Translations under genes and position numbers: made by a program | Shown here: positions 16,206 through 23,346 of the stretch, piece by piece | How positions within the stretch are numbered: the first letter of the stretch is position 1 | Layout of the letters: each line of letters begins with the position of its first letter | Source: Intestinimonas sp. | GTDB lineage: Bacteria; Bacillota; Clostridia; Oscillospirales; Oscillospiraceae | Direction: 5' to 3' | Length of the DNA: 40,025 nt | Assembly (NCBI RefSeq): GCF_026169115.1 | Contig: NZ_JAPFEA010000049.1 | Coordinates: 1-40,025 of the forward strand | Notes under the pieces: model-generated | Seen by the model: only the letters and a program-made list of their open reading frames with translations | Told to the model about the DNA's origin: nothing | The model's database searches: none

Positions 16206-16856
16206 TCAGGCGATGGGGTTGTCGGCCACGAACTCCACAGCGGCGGCAAAGGCGTCGCAGGCGGACTTACAGGCAGACTGACTGCCGGTGAGCAGACCGC
16301 CGCCGAAGTTGGTCTCGCTGGGGGGCGCGTACAGCACGCACAGACGGACGTCGGCGGCCTTCAGGGCGGCATCAACGCCATACATGGCCTCCAGAGGGGG
16401 CGCAATGAGGTAGGCCAGAGACTCGCCCTCGGCAATGCCCGCGCCCTCGGACAGGTAGGAGCCGGTCCGGGAGATGCAGTGGGCATAGTACACGATGGTG
16501 TCGTCCTCATTGGCAGACACAAAGTGGCACACGTTCTCGATCATGTCCACGCAGGCATCCAGGCCGGCCTTGGCCTCAGCGGGGTTGGGAGCGGCCAGGA
16601 TGCCGATGATCTCGCCGGCCAGCTTGGTGTTGGCGTTGGCGGCGCCGCCATAGAAGCTCTTGGCGTAGGCCACGCGGCAATCGGCCTTCTTGGTGGCCTC
16701 GTCCAGGGCGGTATAGGTCACATCATCGCAGTCGGAGGTAATCAGGGCCAGGGACTTCTCGCCGGGCTGAAGGCCCAGCTCCTTGGCCAGGTCGGGGGAT
16801 ACGTTGGGGATGAGCTTGGTGGCCAGTACGCTTGCTTTTACAGGATCTCGTTTCAT
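16206..16856 (-). CDS. eutL: Microcompartment shell protein EutL, second copy
   Basis: The 216-residue tandem-domain BMC protein forms trimeric shell tiles with a large gated pore in ethanolamine microcompartments. It differs from the operon copy at 27099-27749 by only 11 residues by my count, several in one segment (SEGAGIAEGES here, SEACGIQEGEA there), while the last 70 or so residues are the same up to the final one. Unlike the operon copy it has its own consensus promoter and a GC-rich leader hairpin. It is intact, so not a pseudogene. It may supply shell tiles independently of the main operon or alter pore properties. Confidence 0.95.
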   Translation of the reverse strand: MKRDPVKASVLATKLIPNVSPDLAKELGLQPGEKSLALITSDCDDVTYTALDEATKKADCRVAYAKSFYGGAANANTKLAGEIIGILAAPNPAEAKAGLDACVDMIENVCHFVSANEDDTIVYYAHCISRTGSYLSEGAGIAEGESLAYLIAPPLEAMYGVDAALKAADVRLCVLYAPPSETNFGGGLLTGSQSACKSACDAFAAAVEFVADNPIA

Positions 16857-16872
16857 GCTCCCTCTCCTCTCT

Positions 16873-16892
16873 TCGCGGGCGTCGTTCCGCCC
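16873..16892 (-). promoter_or_regulatory. Leader hairpin of the second eutL
   Basis: GCGGGCG (16873-16879) pairs with CGCCCGC (16886-16892) around a six-base loop that reads GAACGA in the RNA. It sits directly upstream of the ribosome site GAGGAGAGGG. No T run follows. The loop resembles but does not fit the GANGNA loops of the EutV-type leaders. Confidence 0.6.
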
Positions 16893-16930
16893 GCTCCGCC
16901 GCCCAGGCGACGGTATTCATCATCGCTTTG

Positions 16931-16959
16931 ATTATATCGGAAGCTGCCGTCGTTGTCAA
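16931..16959 (-). promoter_or_regulatory. Sigma-A promoter of the second eutL
   Basis: On the minus strand TTGACA (16954-16959) and TATAAT (16931-16936) are both perfect consensus boxes with 17 bp between them. Confidence 0.92.
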
Positions 16960-17017
16960 CGAACGCACGCCTTTTTCTCCCATTTTGGTCTGTTCGTACC
17001 CCCCAGCCCATAATGGC

Positions 17018-17059
17018 AAAAAGCCGCGGAGCGTTCCCTGACGGCGGGACGCTCCGCGG
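17018..17059 (-). terminator. Second (distal) terminator of the riboswitch RNA
   Basis: CCGCGGAGCGT (17024-17034) pairs with 17049-17059 in a perfect 11-bp stem, followed on the minus strand by CTTTTTG. It ends transcripts that pass the first terminator and isolates the RNA from the eutL promoter. Confidence 0.9.
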
Positions 17060-17189
17060 TTTCTCCACAGGCGGGGATCTCTGGTATGGCGGGCCCTCAG
17101 TGGCAGCTGCGGGCCCGCGCGCTGCATCCGCTTTCCATACCAGTTCCAAAGGGAGGTGAAGTTCGCCACCTGACACATCGCATAAGGAG

Positions 17190-17214
17190 GAATGGCGGTC
17201 CGTCCCGTCCACCC
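17190..17214 (-). promoter_or_regulatory. Candidate EutV-binding hairpin in the riboswitch RNA
   Basis: In RNA sense GGGUGG-a-CGG pairs with CCG-CCAUUCC (one bulged A, two G-U pairs) around the hexaloop GACGGA (17199-17204). The bulged A and loop resemble the second hairpin of the eutA leader (31589-31605). Confidence 0.55.
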
Positions 17215-17228
17215 TTTAGCGCCGACAA

Positions 17229-17263
17229 CAAAAAAGCCGTATCCTCTCAAAAAGGATACAGCC
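17229..17263 (-). terminator. First terminator of the cobalamin riboswitch
   Basis: GCCGTATCCT (17236-17245) pairs with 17253-17262 (one G-U pair), and six T residues follow on the minus strand. It is about 67 nt past the aptamer and is the likely expression platform. Confidence 0.88.
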
Positions 17264-17329
17264 ATCACCCGCTGGTCTTTGCCGCGGGAACTGCACCCTC
17301 CCAAGCGCGAGGAGGTCTCGTGTGCGCCA

Positions 17330-17490
17330 TACGCAGGCAGGTATTCTGACTTAGGCGTTCAAACGCGCTCCCCGCCTTCCCAGAGCTTCCGCTCCAGTGG
17401 CCGATTGGGGAGCACTTCGCCAATACAGCAACGGCTTTGCGCGGGATTCTCACCCGACTTCCCTTTTGAGCTCATCAAAGCACCTGCGTA
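17330..17490 (-). promoter_or_regulatory. Cobalamin riboswitch aptamer
   Basis: Read on the minus strand the region has the hallmarks of the AdoCbl aptamer: closing helix TACGCAGGT with ACCTGCC..GCGTA, the block GGGAAGTCGGGTGAGAATCC, the B12 box GCCACTG (17395-17401), GGGAAGGC, and the 3' segment AGTCAGAATACCTGCC. It senses the cofactor needed by ethanolamine ammonia-lyase. It does not directly control a protein gene, because two terminators and a new promoter lie between it and eutL. Confidence 0.95.
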
Positions 17491-17526
17491 CCACTTATGA
17501 TTCAGTTGTCAGCTTGGCTTATGTTT

Positions 17527-17556
17527 ATTATACCGTTCCTTCCCTCCCCTTGTCAA
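17527..17556 (-). promoter_or_regulatory. Sigma-A promoter of the riboswitch RNA
   Basis: TTGACA (17551-17556) and TATAAT (17527-17532) on the minus strand, 18 bp apart, downstream of the eutQ terminator. Confidence 0.88.
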
Positions 17557-17585
17557 GGGGAGGACGTACTTCTCCCCGAAAATGA

Positions 17586-17619
17586 GAATAGCCCCCGCCG
17601 CAAATCTGCGACGGGGGCT
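17586..17619 (-). terminator. Terminator of the eut operon after eutQ
   Basis: AGCCCCCG (from 17590) pairs with CGGGGGCT (to 17619) and the stem continues with CGCA/TGCG. On the minus strand ATTCTCATTTT follows. It starts 12 bp past the eutQ stop. Confidence 0.85.
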
Positions 17620-17630
17620 GTTGCAGTCAG

Positions 17631-18068
17631 TTACTGCCAGTCGGCGGGGAACACGGTGTAAGCGTACTTGGCATAGTCGGGGGTGCTGAAGTGGATGTGG
17701 CTGCCCTTGGGGATGTAGATCACATCTCCGGCGTCGCCGCCTACCACACGCCCATCGATCTTGATCTCCAGGCGGCCTTCCAGCACGATATCCCACTCGT
17801 CGTAGGTCAGGGTCCACTCAAAGTCGGCCCCGTCAGAGAGCTCCATGATGCCGCAGCCCATACGGGGGGCCTCCTCCAGGGTGGCCACGTCCTTGAGCTT
17901 GACGTCATTGCGGCCCTCAAAGGGCTCCAGCTTCACAGTGGAGGTCTTCACGCCGATGATACCGCTGGGGTCCACCTGCTTCTGGAAGCCGCACTTGTTG
18001 GAGGCGGCTGCCGTCTCAGAGATGACCTTCTCTACGATGCTGCGGATGAGTTCTTCACTTACGTTCAT
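17631..18068 (-). CDS. eutQ: EutQ, cupin-type ethanolamine utilization protein
   Basis: The 145-residue protein is a cupin (TYDEWDIVLEGRLEIKIDGR, GDVIYIPKGSHIHFSTPD). EutQ proteins have acetate kinase activity in Salmonella and are associated with microcompartment assembly. The first 20 residues (MNVSEELIRSIVEKVISE) form a likely amphipathic helix separated by a short linker, like peptides that carry enzymes into the shell. It is last in the operon, 29 bp behind eutH. It lacks the long N-terminal region of the enterobacterial protein, which is normal for Firmicutes. Confidence 0.92.
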   Translation of the reverse strand: MNVSEELIRSIVEKVISETAAASNKCGFQKQVDPSGIIGVKTSTVKLEPFEGRNDVKLKDVATLEEAPRMGCGIMELSDGADFEWTLTYDEWDIVLEGRLEIKIDGRVVGGDAGDVIYIPKGSHIHFSTPDYAKYAYTVFPADWQ

Positions 18069-18097
18069 AGCGATTCCTTCCCTTTCCGCGCTGTCCG

Positions 18098-19330
18098 TCA
18101 GTCAAACTTCACGTTCTCGATCTTAGACAGCAGCTTGGGCGCCAGGATATTGGCCACGATGATAGCAGTGACACCGGCCACCAGCTTGCCAACGATCACG
18201 GGGAAGATCATGTCGGGGTTGTTGCCGGCAGTGAAGCCCAGGTGATCGCCGAACACAAAGGCGGCGGACACGGAGAAGGCCACGTTCAGCAGCTTGCCCT
18301 TGGGGTTCATCTCGCCCATGATGTTGAACATGGCGATGTTGTTGGCCAGGTTGGCCACCATACCGGCGGAGCCCTGCTCGTTCATGCCAAGGGCGGCGCC
18401 AACCTTCTCCAGAGCCTTGCCGAAGGTGCGGGTGATCCACTCCACCATGGGGAAGGCGCCGATGAGGACGATGGCGATCTGACCGCAGGTCAGCAGGCCG
18501 CTGTCCAGGCCGCGGGAGCCGTCGGCGGGGTTCTCGACCATGATGTGGAACACGGGGAACATGATGCCGGTGATCTGCTCAAAGACAGCAATGGCGGTGA
18601 GGGCGGTGATGACGATGGTCACACCGGCGCCAAACACATTGAAGCCCTTAATCATGGGGCCGGGGGCGAACCACAGGCCGATGACGATCAGCGCAGCGAT
18701 GATGATAACGGGGATCAGGTTCTGGATGATGGTGATAAAGCTCAGGTGATACTCAGGGGCCAGGGTATTCATCATCAGGCCGCCCACGATACAACCGATG
18801 GGCACGGTAATCAGACCGGCCAGAACACCGGCGCCCAGGTAGCCGCGGTCTTCCTTCTTGATGATGCCCAGAGCCACGGGGATGGTGAACACGATGGTGG
18901 GGCCCATCATGGTGCCCAGGATCAGGCCGGCGAAGTTACCGATGGCGATGTCGTCACCGGCCAGCTGCATGGCCAGAGGATAGCCGCCCATGTCGCAGGC
19001 CAGCAAAGTGGTGGAGAACATGGCGGGGCTGGCGCCGAAGATGCCGTAGACGGGCTTCAGGATGGGGCCCAGCAGCATGGACAGCACGGGGGCGGCAGCC
19101 ACGACGCCGGCCATGGACATGGCCAGACCGCCCATGGCGTTGAAGCCGTCCTCGAACTTCTCACCGTAGCCCAGCTTGTTTCCGCGGATCTTGTCGATGG
19201 CGCCCACCAGCATGAAGATCATCATGATGAGCATGATGACAGAGTTGATGGAAATGCCGGAGATCCACGCAGAGATACTTTCGGTAAATACGCTGGGATC
19301 GGCAGCAGCAATCAGTTCACTAAAATCCAT
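18098..19330 (-). CDS. eutH: Ethanolamine permease EutH
   Basis: The 410-residue membrane protein has about ten hydrophobic helices and EutH blocks such as GGLAMSMAGVVAAAP, GCIVGGLMMNTLAPEYHLSF and MVANLANNIAMFN. EutH brings ethanolamine into the cell when its concentration is low or the pH is acidic. Length is normal. AGAAGGAGCG precedes the ATG at 19330. It lies between the PduT-like shell gene and eutQ in the distal part of the operon. Confidence 0.95.
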   Translation of the reverse strand: MDFSELIAAADPSVFTESISAWISGISINSVIMLIMMIFMLVGAIDKIRGNKLGYGEKFEDGFNAMGGLAMSMAGVVAAAPVLSMLLGPILKPVYGIFGASPAMFSTTLLACDMGGYPLAMQLAGDDIAIGNFAGLILGTMMGPTIVFTIPVALGIIKKEDRGYLGAGVLAGLITVPIGCIVGGLMMNTLAPEYHLSFITIIQNLIPVIIIAALIVIGLWFAPGPMIKGFNVFGAGVTIVITALTAIAVFEQITGIMFPVFHIMVENPADGSRGLDSGLLTCGQIAIVLIGAFPMVEWITRTFGKALEKVGAALGMNEQGSAGMVANLANNIAMFNIMGEMNPKGKLLNVAFSVSAAFVFGDHLGFTAGNNPDMIFPVIVGKLVAGVTAIIVANILAPKLLSKIENVKFD

Positions 19331-19395
19331 AGTTACGCTCCTTCTCTTCTCGGAATGGGTCCGCTCCCATTGGGGAGCTTTCTGTCAGCTCTGCT

Positions 19396-19947
19396 TTACA
19401 GCAGAGACTGGAACAGCTTGGGGGAGGGACGCGGGATGACGGTGGTGCCCACCAGGAGCTCCGCTTCCCGCTCCGCGGCCGCCACAGCCGCACGGACCGC
19501 GCCCACGTCGCCGGTCAGGGTCACATAGCCCTTGCCGCCGATGGCGTATCCAATGCGCACCTCAATGAGGGTAATGTTGGCCGCTTTTGCCGCCACATCG
19601 GCGGCGATGATGGCGGAGGCCACGGAGTAAAACTCCAGAACGCCCACGGCGCCCGGCTTCTCCACCTGGGTAGTCATGCTGATGGCCTGGATGACCTGGG
19701 GATGGACGTTGGGGAGGGTCAGCGTGTCCACCACGCACTCGCCGCCCCGCTTGATCCCCTCGGCCATGGCGGCCTTCACATCGCCGGTGTCGCCGGCGAT
19801 GAGGACCATGTACTTACCCGGGCAGACGGTGGAGGATCGGATGAGGTCCACCTGAGCCGCCTTCACCATGTAGTCGCAGGTCTCAATGCCCCGCGCGATG
19901 CTGTTGAGTTCTACCATGCCGATGGCAAGTCTGCTGGCGTTTCCCAT
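19396..19947 (-). CDS. pduT: PduT-like tandem-BMC shell protein with candidate Fe-S pore Cys
   Basis: The 183-residue protein has two BMC domains in tandem (about 8-90 and 97-180: AIGMVELNSIARG and AVGVLEFYSVASA). PduT trimers carry a [4Fe-4S] cluster at the central pore held by one Cys per subunit; here TVCPGKY near residue 40 supplies a suitably placed Cys. The start is taken at the ATG at 19947 because AAGGAG, within the end of the upstream gene, is correctly spaced; a GTG nine bases earlier is poorer. It directly follows the PduS-like gene, its usual partner, suggesting electron passage through the shell. Confidence 0.88.
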   Translation of the reverse strand: MGNASRLAIGMVELNSIARGIETCDYMVKAAQVDLIRSSTVCPGKYMVLIAGDTGDVKAAMAEGIKRGGECVVDTLTLPNVHPQVIQAISMTTQVEKPGAVGVLEFYSVASAIIAADVAAKAANITLIEVRIGYAIGGKGYVTLTGDVGAVRAAVAAAEREAELLVGTTVIPRPSPKLFQSLL

Positions 19948-19952
19948 GCTTC

Positions 19953-21302
19953 TCACTCCTTCCGGCTGCTGATGCGGGCGCCCTTGTCGGTGACCTCCAC
20001 CACCACGCCGGAGAGACTGGCGTGGATGTTGGCAGAGAGCCCCTCGGCGGCCTCGGCCAGGACTTCGCCCCGCTCCACATAGTCGCCCACCGCCTTTACC
20101 ATATTGGCGGGCTTACCGATGTGCTGAGAGAAGGGGATGAAGACCTCGCTGGGGGTCAGCTCCCGGCACTCATGGGCGTGGAGCCCATAGTATTTGGAGA
20201 GACCCAGCCGGGCCACCAGGCGGTCCGTGGGGGTATGGCGCTGGTCCACAAAGGACCGGGCCTCAGGTTCCATATTCCGGGGGACCTGGATGCCCCGGGC
20301 GCGGAGCTGGCCTTTGATATACTGGTTCACCTTCCTGGGTGAGAGGCCCATGGGGCAGGCAAACATTTCACAGATACCGCAGTCACAGCAGTTGGCCGCG
20401 TCGCCGAAGCAGCGCTCATACTCCTCGTTGTCCTCCATCCCCGGCTCACGCCAGAAGTTCCGCATCACCAGATTGGGGCGGATCTGATGGCCGATGAGGT
20501 ACCGGGGACACAGGTCGGTGCACATCCGGCATTGGATGCAGGCGCTGCGGGTCTGATGCCGGATGGACTCCAGAGGCAGAGTCGCCCGCTGGAACAGATA
20601 GTGGTCCTTGGGCAGCACGATGATGTTGCCGGTGGTCTTGGTCACCACGGCGGCGTCAATGTCCGCCTGGCTCAAGAGCACCTTGCCCATCATGGGGCCG
20701 CCCAGGATCAGGGCATAGTCGCTGATGGTGGGCTCCGCCGCCTTGACACACTCGGTGATGGCGGTGCCCACAGGGACGTGGAGCAGAATGGGCTCCTTCA
20801 CCTCGCCCACCACCGACAGGAACTTATCCACCACGGGACGGCCCTGGATGGCGTCGAAGATATTGAGCAGCGTGCCCACGTTGTCCACCACACAGCCCAC
20901 GTCCAGAGGCAGGCCCCGCTCCGGCACTGACCGGCCGGTGACCTGCTGGACCATGGTCTGCTCATCGCCGGCGGGATAGAAGGTCCCCATCTCGAAGATC
21001 TCGACGGGGGCGTCCGCCAGCTTGATCGCGTCGGACAGGGCCGCGATCTCAGCCTTGTACTTTCCTTTGAGCGCGATGACCGCCCGCTTGGCCTCCAGAT
21101 GGGCGGCCACTGCCACTACCGCGGCGATGATCTGGGGCGCGTAGGCGCGGCACAGATACTTATCCGTCTCGATGAGGGGCTCGCACTCAGCGGCGTTGAC
21201 CACAAAGCATTCGGCCTTGGCGTTGAGCTTGACATGGGTGGGAAACCCAGCGCCGCCAGCGCCCACGATACCGGATGCCTTGACAACTTCGGTCAGATTC
21301 AT
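19953..21302 (-). CDS. pduS: PduS-like cobalamin reductase (RnfC-like Fe-S flavoprotein)
   Basis: The 449-residue protein has an N-terminal Gly-rich nucleotide/FMN-binding region (GIVGAGGAGFPTHVK, residues 10-24), a SLBB-like middle part (VPVGTAITECV) and two ferredoxin-type clusters (CIQCRMCTDLCP and CCDCGICEMFACP). PduS reduces cob(III)alamin to lower states for the adenosyltransferase and can exchange electrons with PduT. It is common in propanediol loci and less expected in eut operons. Neighbouring eutT would use the reduced corrinoid. The C-terminal part shows a lipoyl-like segment (VKAVGDYVERGEVLAEA). Confidence 0.9.
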   Translation of the reverse strand: MNLTEVVKASGIVGAGGAGFPTHVKLNAKAECFVVNAAECEPLIETDKYLCRAYAPQIIAAVVAVAAHLEAKRAVIALKGKYKAEIAALSDAIKLADAPVEIFEMGTFYPAGDEQTMVQQVTGRSVPERGLPLDVGCVVDNVGTLLNIFDAIQGRPVVDKFLSVVGEVKEPILLHVPVGTAITECVKAAEPTISDYALILGGPMMGKVLLSQADIDAAVVTKTTGNIIVLPKDHYLFQRATLPLESIRHQTRSACIQCRMCTDLCPRYLIGHQIRPNLVMRNFWREPGMEDNEEYERCFGDAANCCDCGICEMFACPMGLSPRKVNQYIKGQLRARGIQVPRNMEPEARSFVDQRHTPTDRLVARLGLSKYYGLHAHECRELTPSEVFIPFSQHIGKPANMVKAVGDYVERGEVLAEAAEGLSANIHASLSGVVVEVTDKGARISSRKE

Positions 21303-21358
21303 GCTTTCACCGCCTTAATTCCCTTGCCGTGGGCCGCCCGGTGAGGCGGCTCCGGCTG

Positions 21359-21643
21359 TTACTCCAAAACGCTGGGATCGATCTCCTGGTCATCCACGAT
21401 GCCAACAACGGTCGCGTCCACGGGGACAGACATGTCCCCGGCAGCACTCCGGGCCGAGCTCCCGCCGACGATCAACACCGTCTCCCCCACGCCGGCGCCG
21501 ATGATGTCGGCTGCCACAATGGGGGTTTTGTCCTTGGAGCCGTCCAGGATATTGATGGGCTGCACGATGAGCAGCTTATACCCGGCCAGCTTCTCCTCTT
21601 TGCGGGTGGCCCAGATGTTGCCGATGACCTTTGCCACTTTCAT
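21359..21643 (-). CDS. eutN: Microcompartment vertex protein EutN
   Basis: The 94-residue protein is a BMV/EutN-CcmL pentamer subunit that closes the corners of the shell. It shows the family start MKVAKVIGNIWATRK, LLIVQPIN and VAADIIGAGVGETVLIV, and ends with PVDATVVGIVD. One copy is present in the window. GGGGG lies upstream of the ATG at a workable distance. It sits between the TIGR02536-type gene and pduS. Confidence 0.95.
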   Translation of the reverse strand: MKVAKVIGNIWATRKEEKLAGYKLLIVQPINILDGSKDKTPIVAADIIGAGVGETVLIVGGSSARSAAGDMSVPVDATVVGIVDDQEIDPSVLE

Positions 21644-21709
21644 ATGTTGTCCCCCTGTTCGACGCGGGACGGCGGAAGGGGATGGTCCCCCTCCGCGGTC
21701 CGGCCGCGT

Positions 21710-22465
21710 TTAGTCTTCGTCTCGGACGATGGTCATGCCCCGATCCTTGGCGGCGTCCTTGGCCAGCGCGGTGATGATGGTCCGCTCACCGATATGGACC
21801 TCGGTGACGCCCTCCATGTTGGCCTCGATGAGGTCCTTCTCGGTCAGCACCCGCTTTTCGATGCGCACCGCCTTGGACTCACAACTGACCACCGGCGCAG
21901 GCGCAGCGCACACAGGCGCGGCACACGCGGGAGCCGCCGCCGGTACGGGCGCAGGCGCCTCGCTGCCCAGGATGACCTGCTCCAGGCCGGCCTGGGCGCA
22001 GATCACCACGCCGGAGGCCACCAGCAGGTCCAGCTTCTGCTGCATCATGTTGTAGTAGGCGGCGGGCGCCGTCTCCTTATACCGATACAGCTCCACCTCT
22101 TCGGTGGGGACATAGACCTTTTTACCTGAGAGGATGGCTTTGGAGGCAAGGCGGGTATACGCGGTGTCGCAGGCTCCGGAGGCCAGGGCCGCCATGGCGT
22201 CACAGCTCAGGCCAAAGAGCACGACCGCCTCATAAGCGTCCAGATCCACTTCATAGTGGTGCATCAGGGCGCAGTCGGTCTGATAGCGGGCCTTCAGGGC
22301 TTCGCTCTCCAGACACGCGTGGCAGTCGGTGCCGTGGTCCTGGGTCAGGATCAGCAGTCCCGGCTTTCCGCCGCAGTCGGCGCACCCGGCGCAGTTGCCT
22401 TCCGCTTCAGAGATCTTCTCTGCCACACGGCGGAGGATCTCATCCACGATGGCGTTATGATCCAT
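21710..22465 (-). CDS. Ethanolamine utilization protein of TIGR02536 type
   Basis: The 251-residue protein matches what I recognise as the uncharacterised TIGR02536 family found in Firmicute eut operons. Its first 20 residues (MDHNAIVDEILRRVAEKISE) form an amphipathic helix like a shell-targeting peptide, followed by a Cys cluster (CAGCADCGG) and a flavoprotein-like fold (LLILTQDHG, VVLFGLSCDAMAALASG). An Ala/Pro/Cys-rich linker near 175-200 leads to a C-terminal domain (VLTEKDLIEANMEGVTEVHI). The function is unknown; the fold suggests a redox or corrinoid-handling role. It lies between eutJ and eutN. Confidence 0.8.
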   Translation of the reverse strand: MDHNAIVDEILRRVAEKISEAEGNCAGCADCGGKPGLLILTQDHGTDCHACLESEALKARYQTDCALMHHYEVDLDAYEAVVLFGLSCDAMAALASGACDTAYTRLASKAILSGKKVYVPTEEVELYRYKETAPAAYYNMMQQKLDLLVASGVVICAQAGLEQVILGSEAPAPVPAAAPACAAPVCAAPAPVVSCESKAVRIEKRVLTEKDLIEANMEGVTEVHIGERTIITALAKDAAKDRGMTIVRDED

Positions 22466-22504
22466 GCCTTCCCCTCCTTTCTAAATCATTCATTGGGTCT
22501 TTGC

Positions 22505-23323
22505 TCAGATCTCGCAGTTCATCGCGATGCCGGCAGGCGTCACCAGAAACGGATTGGCCGGCTTGATGGTACGGATGCCGGTCTCCTTCTCAAAGATGCC
22601 CTCGATGCCGGTAAGACAGCAGGTGCCGCCGCACAGGTAAATGGTGTCGGTGTGCGCCTTGTCGATATACCGGTTGACGATGGAGGCCATCTTCTCCACC
22701 ACCGCCTTCACCACCGGCAGGATCTCCTTGTGACGGGAGTAGTCCTGCTTGATGGCCTCGGCCTCCTGGAAGGAAACATGGAAGTTTCCCGCCAGGACCA
22801 GGGTGAGATGGGTGCCTCCGGTGGGCTCATCCTCGATCTGGACCACCTTGCCGCCCTTCAGGATGGCAAGGCCGGTGGTACCGCCGCCGATGTCCACCAC
22901 CACGCCGTCCTCGATCTCATAGATGGAGTTGGCGGCGGTGGGCTCATCCAGAACACTGGTGACTTCAAAGCCGGCGCCCTCGGCCACATACTGGTGGGTC
23001 TTCGCGCTGGACTCGGTACCGGCGGGCATGGCGATGGCACAGTTCACCAGCTCCGTGTCCAGCCGCTCCTCCAGCTTGGCCTTGAGCTCCTTGACGATGC
23101 GCAGCGCCCCGGAATAGTCCACCACTACGCCGTCCCGCAGGACCTGCGCCGCCTGCTTTTCACAGGCGATGGGATTGTTTTCCTCATCCAGGACGACCAT
23201 GACGATATAGGCCGTGCCCAGGTCCAGGCCCACCTTCAGCTTGCTGCTGACGGGCTTGAAGGTCTTGGTTTCCGATTCCTCCACGCGGGCCATATAGGCG
23301 TTGACGCGGTCCAGATCCATCAT
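22505..23323 (-). CDS. eutJ: EutJ, Hsp70-like ethanolamine utilization protein
   Basis: The 272-residue protein has an actin/Hsp70-type ATPase core: VGLDLGTAYIVMVV (phosphate 1), VVDIGGGTTGLAIL (phosphate 2) and a final LCGGTCCLTGIE. EutJ is thought to be a chaperone for microcompartment assembly or for the ammonia-lyase, though its function is not proven. AAGGAG precedes the ATG at 23323 by about ten bases; the second Met is equally possible. It follows eutT by 23 bp. Confidence 0.93.
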   Translation of the reverse strand: MMDLDRVNAYMARVEESETKTFKPVSSKLKVGLDLGTAYIVMVVLDEENNPIACEKQAAQVLRDGVVVDYSGALRIVKELKAKLEERLDTELVNCAIAMPAGTESSAKTHQYVAEGAGFEVTSVLDEPTAANSIYEIEDGVVVDIGGGTTGLAILKGGKVVQIEDEPTGGTHLTLVLAGNFHVSFQEAEAIKQDYSRHKEILPVVKAVVEKMASIVNRYIDKAHTDTIYLCGGTCCLTGIEGIFEKETGIRTIKPANPFLVTPAGIAMNCEI

Positions 23324-23346
23324 GTGTTCGGCGCTCCTTTGTCAAG

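Larger units (their letters stand above)
17018..17520 (-). ncRNA. Free-standing cobalamin-riboswitch RNA, EutX/Rli55-like
   Basis: A consensus promoter drives a transcript that begins with a cobalamin aptamer (17330-17490), passes a first terminator (17229-17263) and ends at a second (17018-17059), with no reading frame between. The expected products are about 290 nt with B12 and about 500 nt without. The extra part carries a hairpin (17190-17214) whose six-base loop GACGGA has the GANGNA form seen in the eutG, eutA and eutS leaders, and a second hairpin 18 nt later (AGGTG/CACCT, 17154-17171) with a different loop. In Enterococcus (EutX) and Listeria (Rli55) such RNAs sequester EutV when B12 is absent. 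The same role is inferred here. Confidence 0.72.

Noticed and set aside
16206..16856. Second eutL as a decaying duplicate
   Set aside because: The frame, length, start, promoter and terminator are all intact, and substitutions are conservative.
17018..17222. Canonical pair of AxxGxx hexaloops in the riboswitch RNA and eutS leader
   Set aside because: I scanned for six-base loops with A at 1 and G at 4 closed by at least four pairs and found none; only the GANGNA form recurs.
16206..17490. Direct control of the second eutL by the cobalamin riboswitch
   Set aside because: Two U-tailed terminators and a perfect new promoter separate them, so the riboswitch RNA is better treated as independent.
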